NCBI GenBank assembly: GCA_903911085.1
Contig: CAIWCC010000084.1
Coordinates: forward strand, 62,001-126,000
DNA from: an uncultured Bacteroidales bacterium
GTDB lineage: Bacteria; Bacteroidota; Bacteroidia; Bacteroidales; Paludibacteraceae
DNA: 64,000 bases
Reading direction: 5' to 3'
Positions 36,952 to 47,382 of this stretch are shown in pieces. The position numbers and the translations under genes are program-made. The notes under the pieces are model-generated. The model was not told the origin of the DNA. It saw only the letters and a program-made list of their open reading frames with translations, and made no database searches. Positions within the stretch are counted from its first letter, which is position 1. Each line of letters begins with the position of its first letter.

Positions 36952-38475
36952 TTAGTCAATCATGAATTTATTACTACCAACTATCTTCCCATTAACATAT
37001 AAAACAGCAATATATAAACCCTGCTTCATTGACGAATTGTTAAGCACAAAAAGTTGTTTTCCTGAATTGACAGTACAATCATTCAATACATTATTTACCA
37101 ACCTACCCGAAGCATTGTAAACTAAGAGAGTGGCTTTACATTTATTTTGAACTTCAAATGCTGCATTTATTTCATTTCTTGAAGCATTGGACAAAATGCG
37201 AAGTTTATTTATTTTGGTTGCACTATTGTTAATTCCTGTGTTGATGTTTAGTTGTTCAAACAATACAGCATCTGCAACAGTATATCCAGGGGCACTTGCT
37301 TTAATCATTACATAATTGCTGGTACCTTTGAGTAAAAGATATTTTCCTAAAAAACGCCACGATCCATTATTAATAGTTTGATCAACAATGCAGGTGGTTA
37401 AACCCTCAGCGTGTTGAATTTCTACCGGTGCCGCAATTGGTCTATTACTTCCGGCAGTCCATTTCAGATAAACATTATAATCACCATTGGCTGGTATATT
37501 GGGTGTCCATTTTGCCCATTTAGTAGGGTCGGCTGCAGCAGTATTGTCCTGCCAGTAATTTACTCCTTCGAAACCAACAACACTAGTACTTGCAGTCCAC
37601 GGTGAGTCAAATGTACATGTCGAATCAGTATTGTCAATAATGATTTGAGGATTAGATGAAATTGGCGTTACTGTACTAGTGTCAGCCGGATTAACAACTG
37701 GATAGACAGGATTCAATAATTTATAATATCGAACATAATCAAAAATGGCTGCTGATGGCAACTTGCTATCTGCAACACTATCAGTAGATCCCAAATAAGA
37801 AGCAATTGTGGTGAGCCAAATATTTGAATCATTGTGCTTTTGCTTAGAGGCATCTACAGTTCTTACTAATTTTCCTTCGAAATAAAAATTTATAACCGAA
37901 GGAGTAAATTCGCATCCAAATACATGAAAATCATCTGATAAACTAGGGGTTGTAACCTGTTTGGCACCTGAGTAAGTGTGAGTTCCAAGCCAGTTGTGCA
38001 AATTAGTTGAATATACAGTTTGGCTCCTCGAATCATTTTCACACACATCAATCTCTTGATATGCTGAAGTTGTAGCTGTTCCGCCACTTCCATTATGCCC
38101 CATCATCCAAAATGAAGTATGCCATCCCATTCCGACAGGAATCTTAAAACGGCTTTCGTAATATCCGTATCGAAAACCAGCTTTACTTATTACACCTGCA
38201 CCGGTATATTTCATGGTACCAACGGTTTGTTTTTTTACATTCAAATATAAAAAACCATCTTGTACTGTTACATTTGCTGGTAATTGAGTACTCCAATGTT
38301 TGCTATCAGTTCGGTAAGTCCATTTATTGACATTGAGCGCTGTACTATCAAAATTATCTTCGAATATCAACTCACAATCGCCAATAACAGGACGGGTGAT
38401 AATGGTTTGAGCAACTAAATTATTGATAAATGTAGAAATAAGAATAAAAAAGATAGTTGAAAATATTCTGATCAT
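36952..38475 (-). CDS. GH16 endoglucanase/galactanase-like enzyme with golvesin-like domain and T9SS tail
   Basis: A 507-residue secreted endo-acting enzyme. Signal peptide (IFFILISTFINNLVAQ), then the GH16 jelly-roll with GAGVISKAGFRYGYYESRFK, WHTSFWMMG and the catalytic E-x-D-x-x-E motif in QEIDVCEND (Glu141, Asp143, Glu146). After about residue 275 comes the same golvesin-like domain found in the esterase downstream and a T9SS sorting tail ending KIVGSNKFMID. GH16 cleaves beta-1,3/1,4-glucans or galactans; the subfamily is not assignable by eye. Confidence 0.88.
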   Translation of the reverse strand: MIRIFSTIFFILISTFINNLVAQTIITRPVIGDCELIFEDNFDSTALNVNKWTYRTDSKHWSTQLPANVTVQDGFLYLNVKKQTVGTMKYTGAGVISKAGFRYGYYESRFKIPVGMGWHTSFWMMGHNGSGGTATTSAYQEIDVCENDSRSQTVYSTNLHNWLGTHTYSGAKQVTTPSLSDDFHVFGCEFTPSVINFYFEGKLVRTVDASKQKHNDSNIWLTTIASYLGSTDSVADSKLPSAAIFDYVRYYKLLNPVYPVVNPADTSTVTPISSNPQIIIDNTDSTCTFDSPWTASTSVVGFEGVNYWQDNTAAADPTKWAKWTPNIPANGDYNVYLKWTAGSNRPIAAPVEIQHAEGLTTCIVDQTINNGSWRFLGKYLLLKGTSNYVMIKASAPGYTVADAVLFEQLNINTGINNSATKINKLRILSNASRNEINAAFEVQNKCKATLLVYNASGRLVNNVLNDCTVNSGKQLFVLNNSSMKQGLYIAVLYVNGKIVGSNKFMID

Positions 38476-38513
38476 GTGATTTTCGGTGTATTATATGTGT
38501 AGATTTTGTTTTG

Positions 38514-41500
38514 TTAACGACAAACAGTAAACTTGAATCGCATATTATTTACTTTCAATAAATAAACACCTTCTGGTAAGCTGATTGTATTAAGTTCTTT
38601 GTCTGTATATTGACTTAGTATTCTTTGACCTTGTAGGTTAAAAATGTCAACTTTTGACATTGTTTTCAATCCCACAATTTGCAATTTGTCTGAAACTGGG
38701 TTTGGATAAATACTTATTGCCGATTGTGTTATATTGCTCAAACTTGTAGGCACATAAGGTGATCCAAACAATTCAAACTCATATACACGAGCGGTGTTGT
38801 TAGAAGTGTTAGTTATATATAAACGTACTTGACTTATTGTATCGGAATTAAAGCAACCCGAATACTCGCCATTAGCATTACCTGTTACCGAGTGAATATC
38901 AATCCAAGTACCAGCACTTCCTGGTTTTTGAAGTTTAAAATCGATTAATGGAAGGTTAAAACCTTGATAACCATTTAGGATATGACATGCATTAACTACA
39001 AATTTTCCACCCAAATCCACGGTAAGCCATTGAGGTGAACCACTTGCTGAAACCCATCGGTTGGCATCGGTTGCAGTTACCTGCCCATCAACTGCATAAG
39101 ATGGAGAATATGTTCCATTCACCGAACTTGCTGTTACGTTTTTCTTTAAAGCAACGTTTGTTTGTATTGAACCCAAAACTTTAACTGTAGCTTCGTTTGA
39201 ATAATAAGATGAATCTTGAGCGGCATTATAATATTTTACTCTGTAGGTAATGCTTCCACCTTTACTGGCTGACTCGTCGCGATAGTTTACAGTGTTTACA
39301 TTAGATATATCTGCAATTAAGCTATAGTCGCCACAAAAATCTTTACGCTCTATAATACAACCACCATTATTAAAAATTGATTTACTCCAAACTAAGTCTG
39401 ATGTATTAACTGCTGTACTTGTAGCTGTCAGTTTATTTTCAAAAGTATTAATAAAATTGAAAATATTCCCCGTTGTTTTAGTCATTATAATTCCGTATCG
39501 CACAAAAGCAGTATTGCCATTCAAAGAGCGCACATTTGCAGAATCAAGTTTATTATTGCTCCAGTAGATATCTACTTCGAAACCACCACGAGCACGCAAT
39601 CCTTTAACGGAGCCCTTTGGCCATGCCTGTGGCAACGCAGGTAATAGGTTTATAACATAAAGTGAAGATGTATCGGGGTTGGAAGTGAATTTTCCAGTTT
39701 TTTCGGCCAATAATTGCGATTGCAGCAACATTTCGGTCACACATCCTGTGTAACCAAAATTGGCATCAATCTGAAACGGTGGATAAGAATCGAAAAAATT
39801 TGGTAATATTGATACTTTAAGCAAGCGAGTAACGTGAAGATATGCTAGTTCAGCTTCCTGCAAACGAGAAAATACGCCGATGCGCCATGCTGTACTCCAT
39901 CCCACACCACTTTCGCCACGAGCAATAAGTGAAACTTTGGCAGCTTTGGCAAATTCAGGTGTGATTATGGGATTAATCTGACGAAAAGGATGAACACCTA
40001 CCAAATGGGCAAAGTGGCGGTGGGTATCAGTTGGACTATCCACATCTTCCATCCATTCTTGCAACTGTCCCCATCTGCCAATTTGTGGACCAAGAAGTTG
40101 TGAGCGCATTTTCTTTATTTTTGAGCAATAAGCTGTATCTACATTCAATTGTTGAGCGGCTTCGATATAATTGCAGAACAAATCATAAATTATTTGTTGA
40201 TCATAAGTTACACCCGGATACAGTGTACGGTCGCCTTCAACACCTGTTGGACCATGTTCGGGTGAGAATCCAGCAGGGCTAACTAATTTTCCATTAGCAT
40301 TAGGAATTAGTTTACTTTCCCAATACTCAACAGTCTCTTTCAGAATAGGATACGCCTTGCTTTGTAAAAAAGTTTTATCTCTGTTGAAAGCATAATGTTC
40401 CCACAAATGTTGTGACAACCAAGCTGGTCCAGGGCGATTGATACCCCAAGTTGAGCCACCTCCCATGGTATTTACAGTGTTATAAATTATCCATCCTTTG
40501 GTTGTTTTCAATTCGGCAATAGTTGTTGCACGATGCACTTTTGCCAAATTGTCCAACCAGTCGATATAAGGTTGTGTACATTCTGATAAATTGGTTTGTT
40601 CAGACAGCCAATAATTCATTTGGATGTTAATATTTGTAGTCTGTTGTGAAAACCATGCAGGCGCCAAATCATTGTTCCAAATTCCTTGCAAATTGGCGGG
40701 CAAACCACCTGGACGAGAAGAGGTTATCAGTAAATATCGACCATATTTATAAAGTAATTCTTCCAAAAACGGATCACCCAACATACGTGCTTTTGCTTTG
40801 TAGGCTGTTAGTCTTTCGGATGTACTTTGTGTTGCATTATCCACACCGCCCAAATCAATTTTTAGTCGATTATACAAGGATTGAAAATCGGCAATATGAT
40901 TAGCCATAAGTTCATCATAACTTTTGGCAGTTGCAGCTGCAATAGTATTGGTTACGCGAGTATGTGGGGCTGTGGTGCGGAAATTCTTAGACATATCGAG
41001 TAAAAAATCGGTACCTGCTGCCAGATACAATGTCAATGTGTCCGCTTGCGATACATTAATTCCTGCAGTATCGGTAACAAGTGTTCCACCAGCATTTTTT
41101 ACAAAAACCTGTGCTTCAAATTTCATGGCGTTTGAAGTTAAACTTCCTACAGAAGTAATTCTGTCCGCACCAATAGTTATGACAGCACTGTGAGTATCAG
41201 TCAATTTCACCTTGCCAGTAATTTTTCCTGGTTGACTGGCTGTATACCGCACGACAAGAATATTATCGGGGTAACTGATAAAACATTCGCTTTTATAACT
41301 AACCCCACCTGCATCGTAAGTAACCCGATGAACAGATTCGTCCATGCGCAATTCTCGTCGATAATTAGTAATTGAAACTGTTGGCACTGTGAAGTATAAA
41401 TTACCAAATGGCTGATATGCCCCAACCGTTGTACTTGTGCCATTTACCAACGAATGTTCGTTGAACTGTATACGCTCTGCAGGAAATGTTCCAAAAACCA

Positions 41501-41654
41501 TCGCACCAAGAGTTCCATTGCCTAAAGGAAGGGCTTCGTTCCAACTTGTGGCCGCAGTTTTATACCAAAGTGTGTTATTTTGCGCAAACTGAGGAAATAT
41601 ATTTAAAATGAGGATGGAAAATGCAATCGTTAATTTATTTTTCTTTGTGACCAT
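38514..41654 (-). CDS. GH95 family enzyme with F5/8-type (CBM32-like) domain and T9SS tail
   Basis: A 1046-residue exported enzyme. Its catalytic part ([70 protein letters not shown]) parallels the other GH95 protein in the cluster. Following it are a linker, a discoidin/F5-8 type C domain (about 845-975; [25 protein letters not shown]...[18 protein letters not shown]) that binds sugars, and a T9SS tail ([15 protein letters not shown]...[10 protein letters not shown]). Having one anchored and one untethered GH95 suggests two positions in the degradation pathway. A candidate -7 element on the minus strand lies at 41707-41714. Confidence 0.9.
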   Translation of the reverse strand: MVTKKNKLTIAFSILILNIFPQFAQNNTLWYKTAATSWNEALPLGNGTLGAMVFGTFPAERIQFNEHSLVNGTSTTVGAYQPFGNLYFTVPTVSITNYRRELRMDESVHRVTYDAGGVSYKSECFISYPDNILVVRYTASQPGKITGKVKLTDTHSAVITIGADRITSVGSLTSNAMKFEAQVFVKNAGGTLVTDTAGINVSQADTLTLYLAAGTDFLLDMSKNFRTTAPHTRVTNTIAAATAKSYDELMANHIADFQSLYNRLKIDLGGVDNATQSTSERLTAYKAKARMLGDPFLEELLYKYGRYLLITSSRPGGLPANLQGIWNNDLAPAWFSQQTTNINIQMNYWLSEQTNLSECTQPYIDWLDNLAKVHRATTIAELKTTKGWIIYNTVNTMGGGSTWGINRPGPAWLSQHLWEHYAFNRDKTFLQSKAYPILKETVEYWESKLIPNANGKLVSPAGFSPEHGPTGVEGDRTLYPGVTYDQQIIYDLFCNYIEAAQQLNVDTAYCSKIKKMRSQLLGPQIGRWGQLQEWMEDVDSPTDTHRHFAHLVGVHPFRQINPIITPEFAKAAKVSLIARGESGVGWSTAWRIGVFSRLQEAELAYLHVTRLLKVSILPNFFDSYPPFQIDANFGYTGCVTEMLLQSQLLAEKTGKFTSNPDTSSLYVINLLPALPQAWPKGSVKGLRARGGFEVDIYWSNNKLDSANVRSLNGNTAFVRYGIIMTKTTGNIFNFINTFENKLTATSTAVNTSDLVWSKSIFNNGGCIIERKDFCGDYSLIADISNVNTVNYRDESASKGGSITYRVKYYNAAQDSSYYSNEATVKVLGSIQTNVALKKNVTASSVNGTYSPSYAVDGQVTATDANRWVSASGSPQWLTVDLGGKFVVNACHILNGYQGFNLPLIDFKLQKPGSAGTWIDIHSVTGNANGEYSGCFNSDTISQVRLYITNTSNNTARVYEFELFGSPYVPTSLSNITQSAISIYPNPVSDKLQIVGLKTMSKVDIFNLQGQRILSQYTDKELNTISLPEGVYLLKVNNMRFKFTVCR

Positions 41655-41706
41655 TTTAAGTATTTATTTTTGTTTACAATATTAGCCGTTATTATTGAAA
41701 TAGATA

Positions 41707-41714
41707 CAAAGATA
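41707..41714 (-). promoter_or_regulatory. Possible -7 element upstream of the GH95 gene
   Basis: Read on the minus strand the octamer is TATCTTTG, matching TAnnTTTG, 53 nt upstream of the GH95 start. No well-spaced -33 TTG is evident, so this is tentative. Confidence 0.3.
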
Positions 41715-41862
41715 GTTTACAAAAAAGTATAGGATATTACCGAAATAATAACAAATGGTGTATGTAATCAAATTCGTCCATTCAGAATAGGTCTATTTAA
41801 CATGCAATATGTAACAACACATGTATAATCAACTTTTCAAAGGAAATCACTGAGTGGCTTAA

Positions 41863-41891
41863 AAACCATCTCAAAGAGATAAAGATGGTTT
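41863..41891 (-). terminator. Hairpin terminator after the GH2 gene
   Basis: AAACCATCT (41863-41871) pairs with AGATGGTTT (41883-41891); on the minus strand the hairpin is followed by a short T-run. It lies 27 nt beyond the GH2 stop and should end or attenuate transcription between GH2 and GH95. Confidence 0.65.
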
Positions 41892-41917
41892 GAAAAAAAT
41901 TCAAAGAATTTGTAGTT

Positions 41918-44419
41918 TTATTTGGCTTCAATTTTAATACTTTGCGCTTTGAAACCGGTCACTTCTGCACTTAGAATAATATTGCCAGCATTATGGTTAC
42001 TTTGCACAATGGCTAAACATTTGCCAAAAAATAAATTTCGCTCTAATTTTTTTAGTGAATTATGATCGTTCTGATCACCATTATCTGTGCCTGCAACGGC
42101 GCCTTGTCCTTCTATTGAAAATTTAACTAGCTGATTGGCAAGTGGATATGCGGTTCCAAAATTATCTACCAATTCTACAGTCACAAAGGATAAATCTTTT
42201 CCGTCGGCAGCAATAGTTTTGCGGTCGGCGGTAAGTCGAATACTTGTTGGTTTTTCGGCTGTTTTAATTTCGCGGGTCAATACTACAATCCCATTTTTGC
42301 GCGACACAGCTTTCAAAGTGCCTGGTGTAAATGGTATACGCCAAAATACATGTAAATCGTCGCCCGTTTTGCTTTTTTTGCCAAGCGATTTTCCGTTTAA
42401 ATACAATTCTACCTCGTCGGCATTATTATAATAAGCCCAAACATCTACGTCTTTGCCTAATTCCCAGTTCCAATGAGGAAAAATATACAACATATCCTTT
42501 ATAGTCCATTCACTTTGGTACATATAATACACATCTTTGGGGAATCCTGCAAGGTCAATAATTCCAAAATAGGAGCTACGTGACGGCCACCAGTAGGGAG
42601 TAGGTTCACCCAAATAATCGAATCCTGTCCATATATATTGCCCAGCAATATGATCATTCTTTTTTACAATTTTCCACGTAGTTTCATGTGTTGTACCCCA
42701 TGGAGCATGGTTGTTGTCGTAGGCAGAGCATTTTTGGAGAGGATTGCTGAATGGAATACTCCAATGTTTTGGCCAAATATACATACTATCTGATCGCATC
42801 AAATAAAAGCCACGTGTTTGAAGCGATGAAACCGATTCGGAGACCAAAAATGGTTTGGTGGGAAAACGTTTCGTAATATCGGCAAATTCATTTTCGTGGT
42901 AATTGAAACCAATAATATCCAATGAACCAGATATAAACAAAGGATTTTGATCTCCAGTTTCGTTAGCAGCTGCCGATACTGGTCGTGTGGAATCCGACTG
43001 TTTTACTACTTCGACCAAACGAGTTGTTAGTAACGCATTTAGGTTTACTTTTCCCGATTTTAAATCTTCGGGTTTAGTGTCTTTTGGAGCATTTAAGAGT
43101 ATATTTGCTTTTTGTAAGTCGAGATTTTCGGCATCATTATTTGGCCATTGCTCGCCTACTTCATTGCCTATGCTCCACGAGAAAATCGATGGATGATTGC
43201 GGTCACGCACTATCATGTCAGTTAAATCGCGCTCATACCATTGCGGAAAATCTTTGGAATAGTCGAAAGTAGTTTTTCGTTTCTTCCACATATCAAAAGC
43301 TTCGTCCTGAACAATAAAACCCATGCGGTCACACAAATCGAGCAATTCGGGCGCTGGTGGATTGTGAGATGTTCTGATACCATTACATCCCATAGTTTTA
43401 AGAATCTGCAACTGTCGTTCTATAGCTCGTTTGTTAACAGCTGCGCCTAATGCACCCAAATCGTGATGATTGCATACACCATTTATTTTTACACGTTTAC
43501 CGTTAAGAATAAACCCTTTTTTTATATCAAAAACAAAAGTACGAATGCCTACTGATGTTTCATAAACATCCAGTATTGTTCCATTTTTAAATATTGATGT
43601 AATTACTTTGTATAAATATGGATTTTCGATATTCCATAACGTAGGATTTTTTACCAGTAAATCGGCAGTAACTTTGGAAGTTGATTTGGGTTGAATTTTA
43701 ATCTCTGTTTCGGTTTTAGCTATATTTTTGCCTTTAGCATCAATTAAAACTTGCTTTACAGTAACTGTATTGTATTGACTAGTAGTGTTTTTTATTTTTG
43801 TCTCAATATTTATTTTCGCCGATTTTTTACTGACTTCTGGTGTGGTAATATAAGTTCCCCATAAGTCAACATGTATTGGGTTGGTGACAGTTAGCCATAC
43901 ATTGCGGTAAATTCCTGACCCTGAATACCAACGCGAATTAGATTGTTGTGAATTATCGACCCGAACAGCAATAACATTTTTTTCTCCAAACTTTATAAAT
44001 GGTGTTAAATCGTAGCGAAACGAAATATAACCATAAGGACGTTTTCCGACCGAAATACCATTTATCCACACCTCACTATTGCGATATACACCATCGAAAT
44101 CGACGTATATTTGTTTGTTTTTTAATGATTTATCAATCAAAAAGGATTTTCTATACCAACCCAATCCACCAGGTAATGCACCACCACCCGGACTTGCTGG
44201 ATATTTTTTATCAAAATCCGATTCTATACTCCAATCGTGTGGTAAATTGAGTTTGCGCCATTTGCTATCGTCGAAACTAGATGCTGATGCTTTAAAAGCA
44301 GTATCAGTTAACGCAAACTTCCAATTTTCGGTAAAATCTTGTGTTCTTGACTGATTATTAGCTAATAAAGATATTGATATAAATAGAAATGTAATTAAAA
44401 ACGAATAATAATGACGCAT
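41918..44419 (-). CDS. GH2 beta-galactosidase-like enzyme
   Basis: An 833-residue secreted GH2 enzyme. Signal peptide (YSFLITFLFISISLLA), sugar-binding jelly roll (NWKFALTDTAF, HDWSIESDFD, GGLGWYRKSF), Ig-like domain, (beta/alpha)8 barrel with GVCNHHDLGALG, RTSHNPPAPELLDLCDRMGF, the acid/base in IGNEVGEQ (Glu420) and nucleophile in FLVSESVSSLQT (Glu528), then a DUF4982 domain (VDVWAYYNNADEVELYLNGKSLG) and a C-terminal Ig-like domain. This architecture is common in Bacteroidota beta-galactosidases acting on plant glycans. It is the first gene of the leftward cluster and has a candidate promoter just upstream. Confidence 0.9.
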   Translation of the reverse strand: MRHYYSFLITFLFISISLLANNQSRTQDFTENWKFALTDTAFKASASSFDDSKWRKLNLPHDWSIESDFDKKYPASPGGGALPGGLGWYRKSFLIDKSLKNKQIYVDFDGVYRNSEVWINGISVGKRPYGYISFRYDLTPFIKFGEKNVIAVRVDNSQQSNSRWYSGSGIYRNVWLTVTNPIHVDLWGTYITTPEVSKKSAKINIETKIKNTTSQYNTVTVKQVLIDAKGKNIAKTETEIKIQPKSTSKVTADLLVKNPTLWNIENPYLYKVITSIFKNGTILDVYETSVGIRTFVFDIKKGFILNGKRVKINGVCNHHDLGALGAAVNKRAIERQLQILKTMGCNGIRTSHNPPAPELLDLCDRMGFIVQDEAFDMWKKRKTTFDYSKDFPQWYERDLTDMIVRDRNHPSIFSWSIGNEVGEQWPNNDAENLDLQKANILLNAPKDTKPEDLKSGKVNLNALLTTRLVEVVKQSDSTRPVSAAANETGDQNPLFISGSLDIIGFNYHENEFADITKRFPTKPFLVSESVSSLQTRGFYLMRSDSMYIWPKHWSIPFSNPLQKCSAYDNNHAPWGTTHETTWKIVKKNDHIAGQYIWTGFDYLGEPTPYWWPSRSSYFGIIDLAGFPKDVYYMYQSEWTIKDMLYIFPHWNWELGKDVDVWAYYNNADEVELYLNGKSLGKKSKTGDDLHVFWRIPFTPGTLKAVSRKNGIVVLTREIKTAEKPTSIRLTADRKTIAADGKDLSFVTVELVDNFGTAYPLANQLVKFSIEGQGAVAGTDNGDQNDHNSLKKLERNLFFGKCLAIVQSNHNAGNIILSAEVTGFKAQSIKIEAK

Positions 44420-44447
44420 ACCTTCTGTTATTTAAATAATGAGGGTA

Positions 44448-44455
44448 CAAATATA
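44448..44455 (-). promoter_or_regulatory. Candidate -7 element for the glycosidase cluster
   Basis: On the minus strand TATATTTG lies 28 nt before the GH2 start and matches TAnnTTTG exactly; the -33 region is only a partial match (TTC). If used, it would drive the leftward cluster. Confidence 0.45.
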
Positions 44456-44647
44456 TTACTATTAAGCGGTTAGAACATGTTGAAAAAAATAACAATAGGT
44501 GTCTATAAATAGAATAAAATGAACTATTTTGCGAAATTAAAACCACTATTCGGTTTTTTTTATATGGTCATTATAATTGTTTTGAACATCGAATTTAACC
44601 TTTGCTTAGTGATTTGGGAATAGACTTATACAAAGTGGTACTATTGT

Positions 44648-44676
44648 AAGTAAGTGGAATTAAATAATGTCGTATT
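44648..44676 (-). repeat. Dispersed repeat, inverted copy
   Basis: The sequence around TAAATAATGTCGTATTA is the reverse complement of stretches at 47846-47880 and 48434-48466 (core TACGACATTATTTACTTC). The three copies surround the TPR regulator/DUF3244 pair. Confidence 0.65.
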
Positions 44677-44772
44677 ATTCAATGGGTCGTTATAAAAAGT
44701 TGTATTGAGTTGATTAATATGGGTTTAAATAGCATAAATTAACTGATTGTAGCTTTGCTCAAAACAAAGAGT

Positions 44773-44870
44773 AAACGCAAAGCCGCTAAGTTTTAAATAC
44801 CTTATATTCAACAACAAGAGAAAGAACGCTAAGACAAAAACTTTCAGTTTTTCTTTGCGGCTTTGCAACT
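44773..44870. repeat. Palindromic intergenic element
   Basis: GCAAAGCCGC (44777-44786) and GCGGCTTTGC (44857-44866) are exact inverted repeats about 70 nt apart, embedded in longer imperfect arms. No frame is inside. It resembles REP/MITE-type intergenic repeats of Bacteroidota and lies about 65 nt beyond the stop of the TPR regulator gene. Confidence 0.6.
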
Positions 44871-44934
44871 CAGCTGCTTTGCGATCAAAAAAAATATTTT
44901 ATAACGAACTATTGTTATTAGAAACACCAGATAA

Positions 44935-46581
44935 TTAACTAATCATCTGTTTTATCCATTCTTCCAAATCAATTTCATTCCCCAATCCCAAGTGTTTCTT
45001 TATTCTTTTCCTTCGTCCATACATGGTCTCTTTACTCGAATTCAACAAAACACAAGAGTCTGAAATATCCATTCCCAAGCTGATTAGCACAATGGCTATT
45101 ATATCGGATGGAGTCAGTTCAGTATATTTTTCCTTTAAATCTGTTATTTTGTTGTTGAACAAACTGTTTGTCTCGTCAATATAATACTGCCATTCACTTT
45201 TTACTAATATCACTTGATTTATCATAGTTTCAACAAACTCTTCGTGTTTCTTTGGATTTAATACACCTTGTTGGATTCTATTAAAACGGAGTGTCATTTC
45301 AATTCTTTGCTGAAGTTTGGACAATAACAGTTCATGCTTTTTGCTATTTTCCAATCCTTTTTCTCTTAATTCAAACTCCAGCTTTTGTTGCTTTATTTCA
45401 AATTCCGCTTGTTTCTCTTTATTTTTACTATCTCTTCGTTGGAACAAATATAGAATTATAAGTACTAGTATTATCAACATACCAATAAAAATAATTTTAG
45501 TACGGTTAGCTATTTTTAATTCAGCACTTTCCTTTTCTTTTTCTGATAAGTCAAATTGCTTATCAATCTTATATGACTGACTTTGAAGATTTTTCCGAAA
45601 AACTGTATCTTGATTTAAGTATGCATTTTCAATTAAATGATATGCTTGTCTGAAATCATTACGACTTTCAAAAACTGCTGCTCCTGTCAAATTTTTTAGC
45701 TGTTCCAGTTCGTTATTACCTTTTTCTTTATTTGCTATTTTTAAATAATAAGATGCCGAATCGGGCATATTGATTGTTGAGTAAATATATGCAAGAAACG
45801 AAGCATTTCGGATTTTAAGTTCCGAACAATGAATAAATCCATTAAGTAAATAACATATTGCCTGTCTCGGCTTTTTCCTATTTAACAATTCACCTTGGCG
45901 TGACATAATAATATAATACAAGGTATTATCATTTGCTTCTTTTGCCAATTTCAATGCTTTGTTTGAATACAACAGAGTGCTATCAAACGGGTATTCTAAT
46001 TCCAAACACATATTGGATAATTCCAAATATGCTGAAGCTAGACATTTTTTATTTCCGGATAGTTTAAAAAAAACAAGAGACTTTTTAATGCAAACTTTTG
46101 CCTGATGATAATTTTTATTTAGCTCATAAATATACGCCATATTAATTGACACCAGACCGATGGTATTGTACTCTTTTGTTCCGTCCAATGCTAAAGCTGC
46201 ATTTTTGTAGGCTAACATTGCTTTGTTTTCTTGTTGTAATAAGTCCGAAACGCAGCCCAACACATAGTAAGAAGTTCCACAGTATTTTTTTAGATGGCTA
46301 TTGGCATAGTAATTAACGGCTATGTTAATCAAGCTATCCGATTTTATGTCCAAGTATAATTTATACCGTGCATGTGTATAGTGCAAACACCATGCGGCAT
46401 AATCGGATTTTGACAATTGTTCGGGCTTGTTGATGCCCGATAAAAGTTGATAAGCACTATCGGGGTGTTCGTTCAGCAAACTTTCTGCTTTTAGTATAAT
46501 AGCATTGTCGGTATAAGATGAACCGCAAGCCGTAAGTAGCAAACAAAGAATACTCAAAAGAAATATCTGTTTTTTCTTCAT
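44935..46581 (-). CDS. TPR membrane lipoprotein regulator
   Basis: A 548-residue protein with a lipoprotein-type signal (LLLTAC, Cys19), a long TPR-rich extracytoplasmic part (repeats such as ALSYYVLGCV-like, NMAYIYELNKNYHQAKVCIKKSL, AYLELSNMCLE), one transmembrane helix around residues 360-380 (IFIGMLIILVLIILYLF), a coiled coil (KEKQAEFEIKQQKLEFELREKG) and a C-terminal helix-turn-helix-like domain (ELTPSDIIAIVLISLGMDISDSC, SSKETMYGRRKRIKKHLG). Such proteins are thought to sense an envelope signal and act on nearby transcription. It is divergent from the DUF3244 gene, its likely target. Signal peptide and transmembrane helix together place the sensor in the periplasm and the HTH in the cytoplasm. 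Confidence 0.75.
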   Translation of the reverse strand: MKKKQIFLLSILCLLLTACGSSYTDNAIILKAESLLNEHPDSAYQLLSGINKPEQLSKSDYAAWCLHYTHARYKLYLDIKSDSLINIAVNYYANSHLKKYCGTSYYVLGCVSDLLQQENKAMLAYKNAALALDGTKEYNTIGLVSINMAYIYELNKNYHQAKVCIKKSLVFFKLSGNKKCLASAYLELSNMCLELEYPFDSTLLYSNKALKLAKEANDNTLYYIIMSRQGELLNRKKPRQAICYLLNGFIHCSELKIRNASFLAYIYSTINMPDSASYYLKIANKEKGNNELEQLKNLTGAAVFESRNDFRQAYHLIENAYLNQDTVFRKNLQSQSYKIDKQFDLSEKEKESAELKIANRTKIIFIGMLIILVLIILYLFQRRDSKNKEKQAEFEIKQQKLEFELREKGLENSKKHELLLSKLQQRIEMTLRFNRIQQGVLNPKKHEEFVETMINQVILVKSEWQYYIDETNSLFNNKITDLKEKYTELTPSDIIAIVLISLGMDISDSCVLLNSSKETMYGRRKRIKKHLGLGNEIDLEEWIKQMIS

Positions 46582-46724
46582 TTTTCTTATTTTGGTTAGT
46601 TAAATATAGCCCTTTTCATTAATGAAGAGTTGACTGTACCGTATAAACATTTTAAACACAGCCTATCACATTCATTAATAGGTAATTAGAATTTGACTAA
46701 AAGACTTGCTGTACCGATGTATTT

Positions 46725-46756
46725 TTTGCTAATCTAATGTACCATGAGTAACTTTG
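46725..46756 (+). promoter_or_regulatory. Promoter of the DUF3244 gene
   Basis: TTTG at 46725-46728 and TAACTTTG at 46749-46756 (20-nt spacer) fit the Bacteroidota consensus, with about 45 nt of leader before the ATG. The octamer CTGTACCG occurs twice just upstream (about 46636 and 46710) and may be an operator. Confidence 0.6.
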
Positions 46757-46807
46757 GGTACAAAATTAATAAAAAATAATCAATTATTAAATTAAAACAT
46801 TTTCATT

Positions 46808-47173
46808 ATGAGAAAGCCTATTTCATTTATCGTGCTATTATTCTTAGCTGCATTTACAGTTACAAATGCAATAAACGTTCCAATTGAAAGAAACTTGAAT
46901 TCATCAAGTGGTTCCCGTCAAAGAGCTCCTATGATTATTCCGGTAACTGTCGATTTATCTGCAACCGATCTTTATTTCTATTTCACAAGTTCTGTAGGTG
47001 AAGCCACTATTACTCTAACCGATAGTAATGGTTCTATCGTTGATCTGCAATTGTTAGATACCGACACTACTAACGAATTATATATTCCAGTGGATGGTTT
47101 AGAAGCAGGTGACTATACGTTTACTATTAGTTATGGAAGTATAACTTTGAATGGTTCATTTGCAATAGAATAA
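46808..47173 (+). CDS. Small secreted DUF3244 protein
   Basis: A 121-residue protein with a signal peptide (PISFIVLLFLAAFTVTNA) and a single beta-sandwich: VTVDLSATDLYFYFTS, EATITLTDSNGSIVDLQ, LEAGDYTFTISYGSITLNGSFAIE. This is the DUF3244 pattern, resembling the Ig-like fold of T9SS tails but without their sorting ending. DUF3244 genes are commonly beside TPR-type regulators of the kind encoded divergently here. The protein's function is unknown; an exported signal or surface structural component is possible. Confidence 0.75.
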   Translation: MRKPISFIVLLFLAAFTVTNAINVPIERNLNSSSGSRQRAPMIIPVTVDLSATDLYFYFTSSVGEATITLTDSNGSIVDLQLLDTDTTNELYIPVDGLEAGDYTFTISYGSITLNGSFAIE

Positions 47174-47382
47174 CTACCGCAAACAAGCAAAGTAACAAGC
47201 GATACAGCCTGAAAAGACATGTAAATGTTATGATAGTGAATAATCCCAACCCACAACCATCATTTATTTCACTGCCTGAAAAATATAATGTATGGGTCTT
47301 AAAAGCAGTATCGTTTGAAGCTTCGCTAATTATTTAGCTCGTTAAATTACCTATTTTACAACTAGCAATTGATTTTGTAGCC

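Larger units (their letters stand above)
44420..44934. other. Gene-free stretch with dispersed repeats
   Basis: Between the GH2 gene and the TPR regulator there is no credible gene in 515 nt. It holds the candidate GH2 promoter, one copy of a repeat shared with 47846 and 48434 (44648-44676, inverted), and a palindromic element at 44773-44870. Confidence 0.6.

Noticed and set aside
36927-36959. N-terminal extension of the SASA esterase to 36959
   Set aside because: It overlaps the GH16 stop and precedes a clear signal peptide start at 36926.
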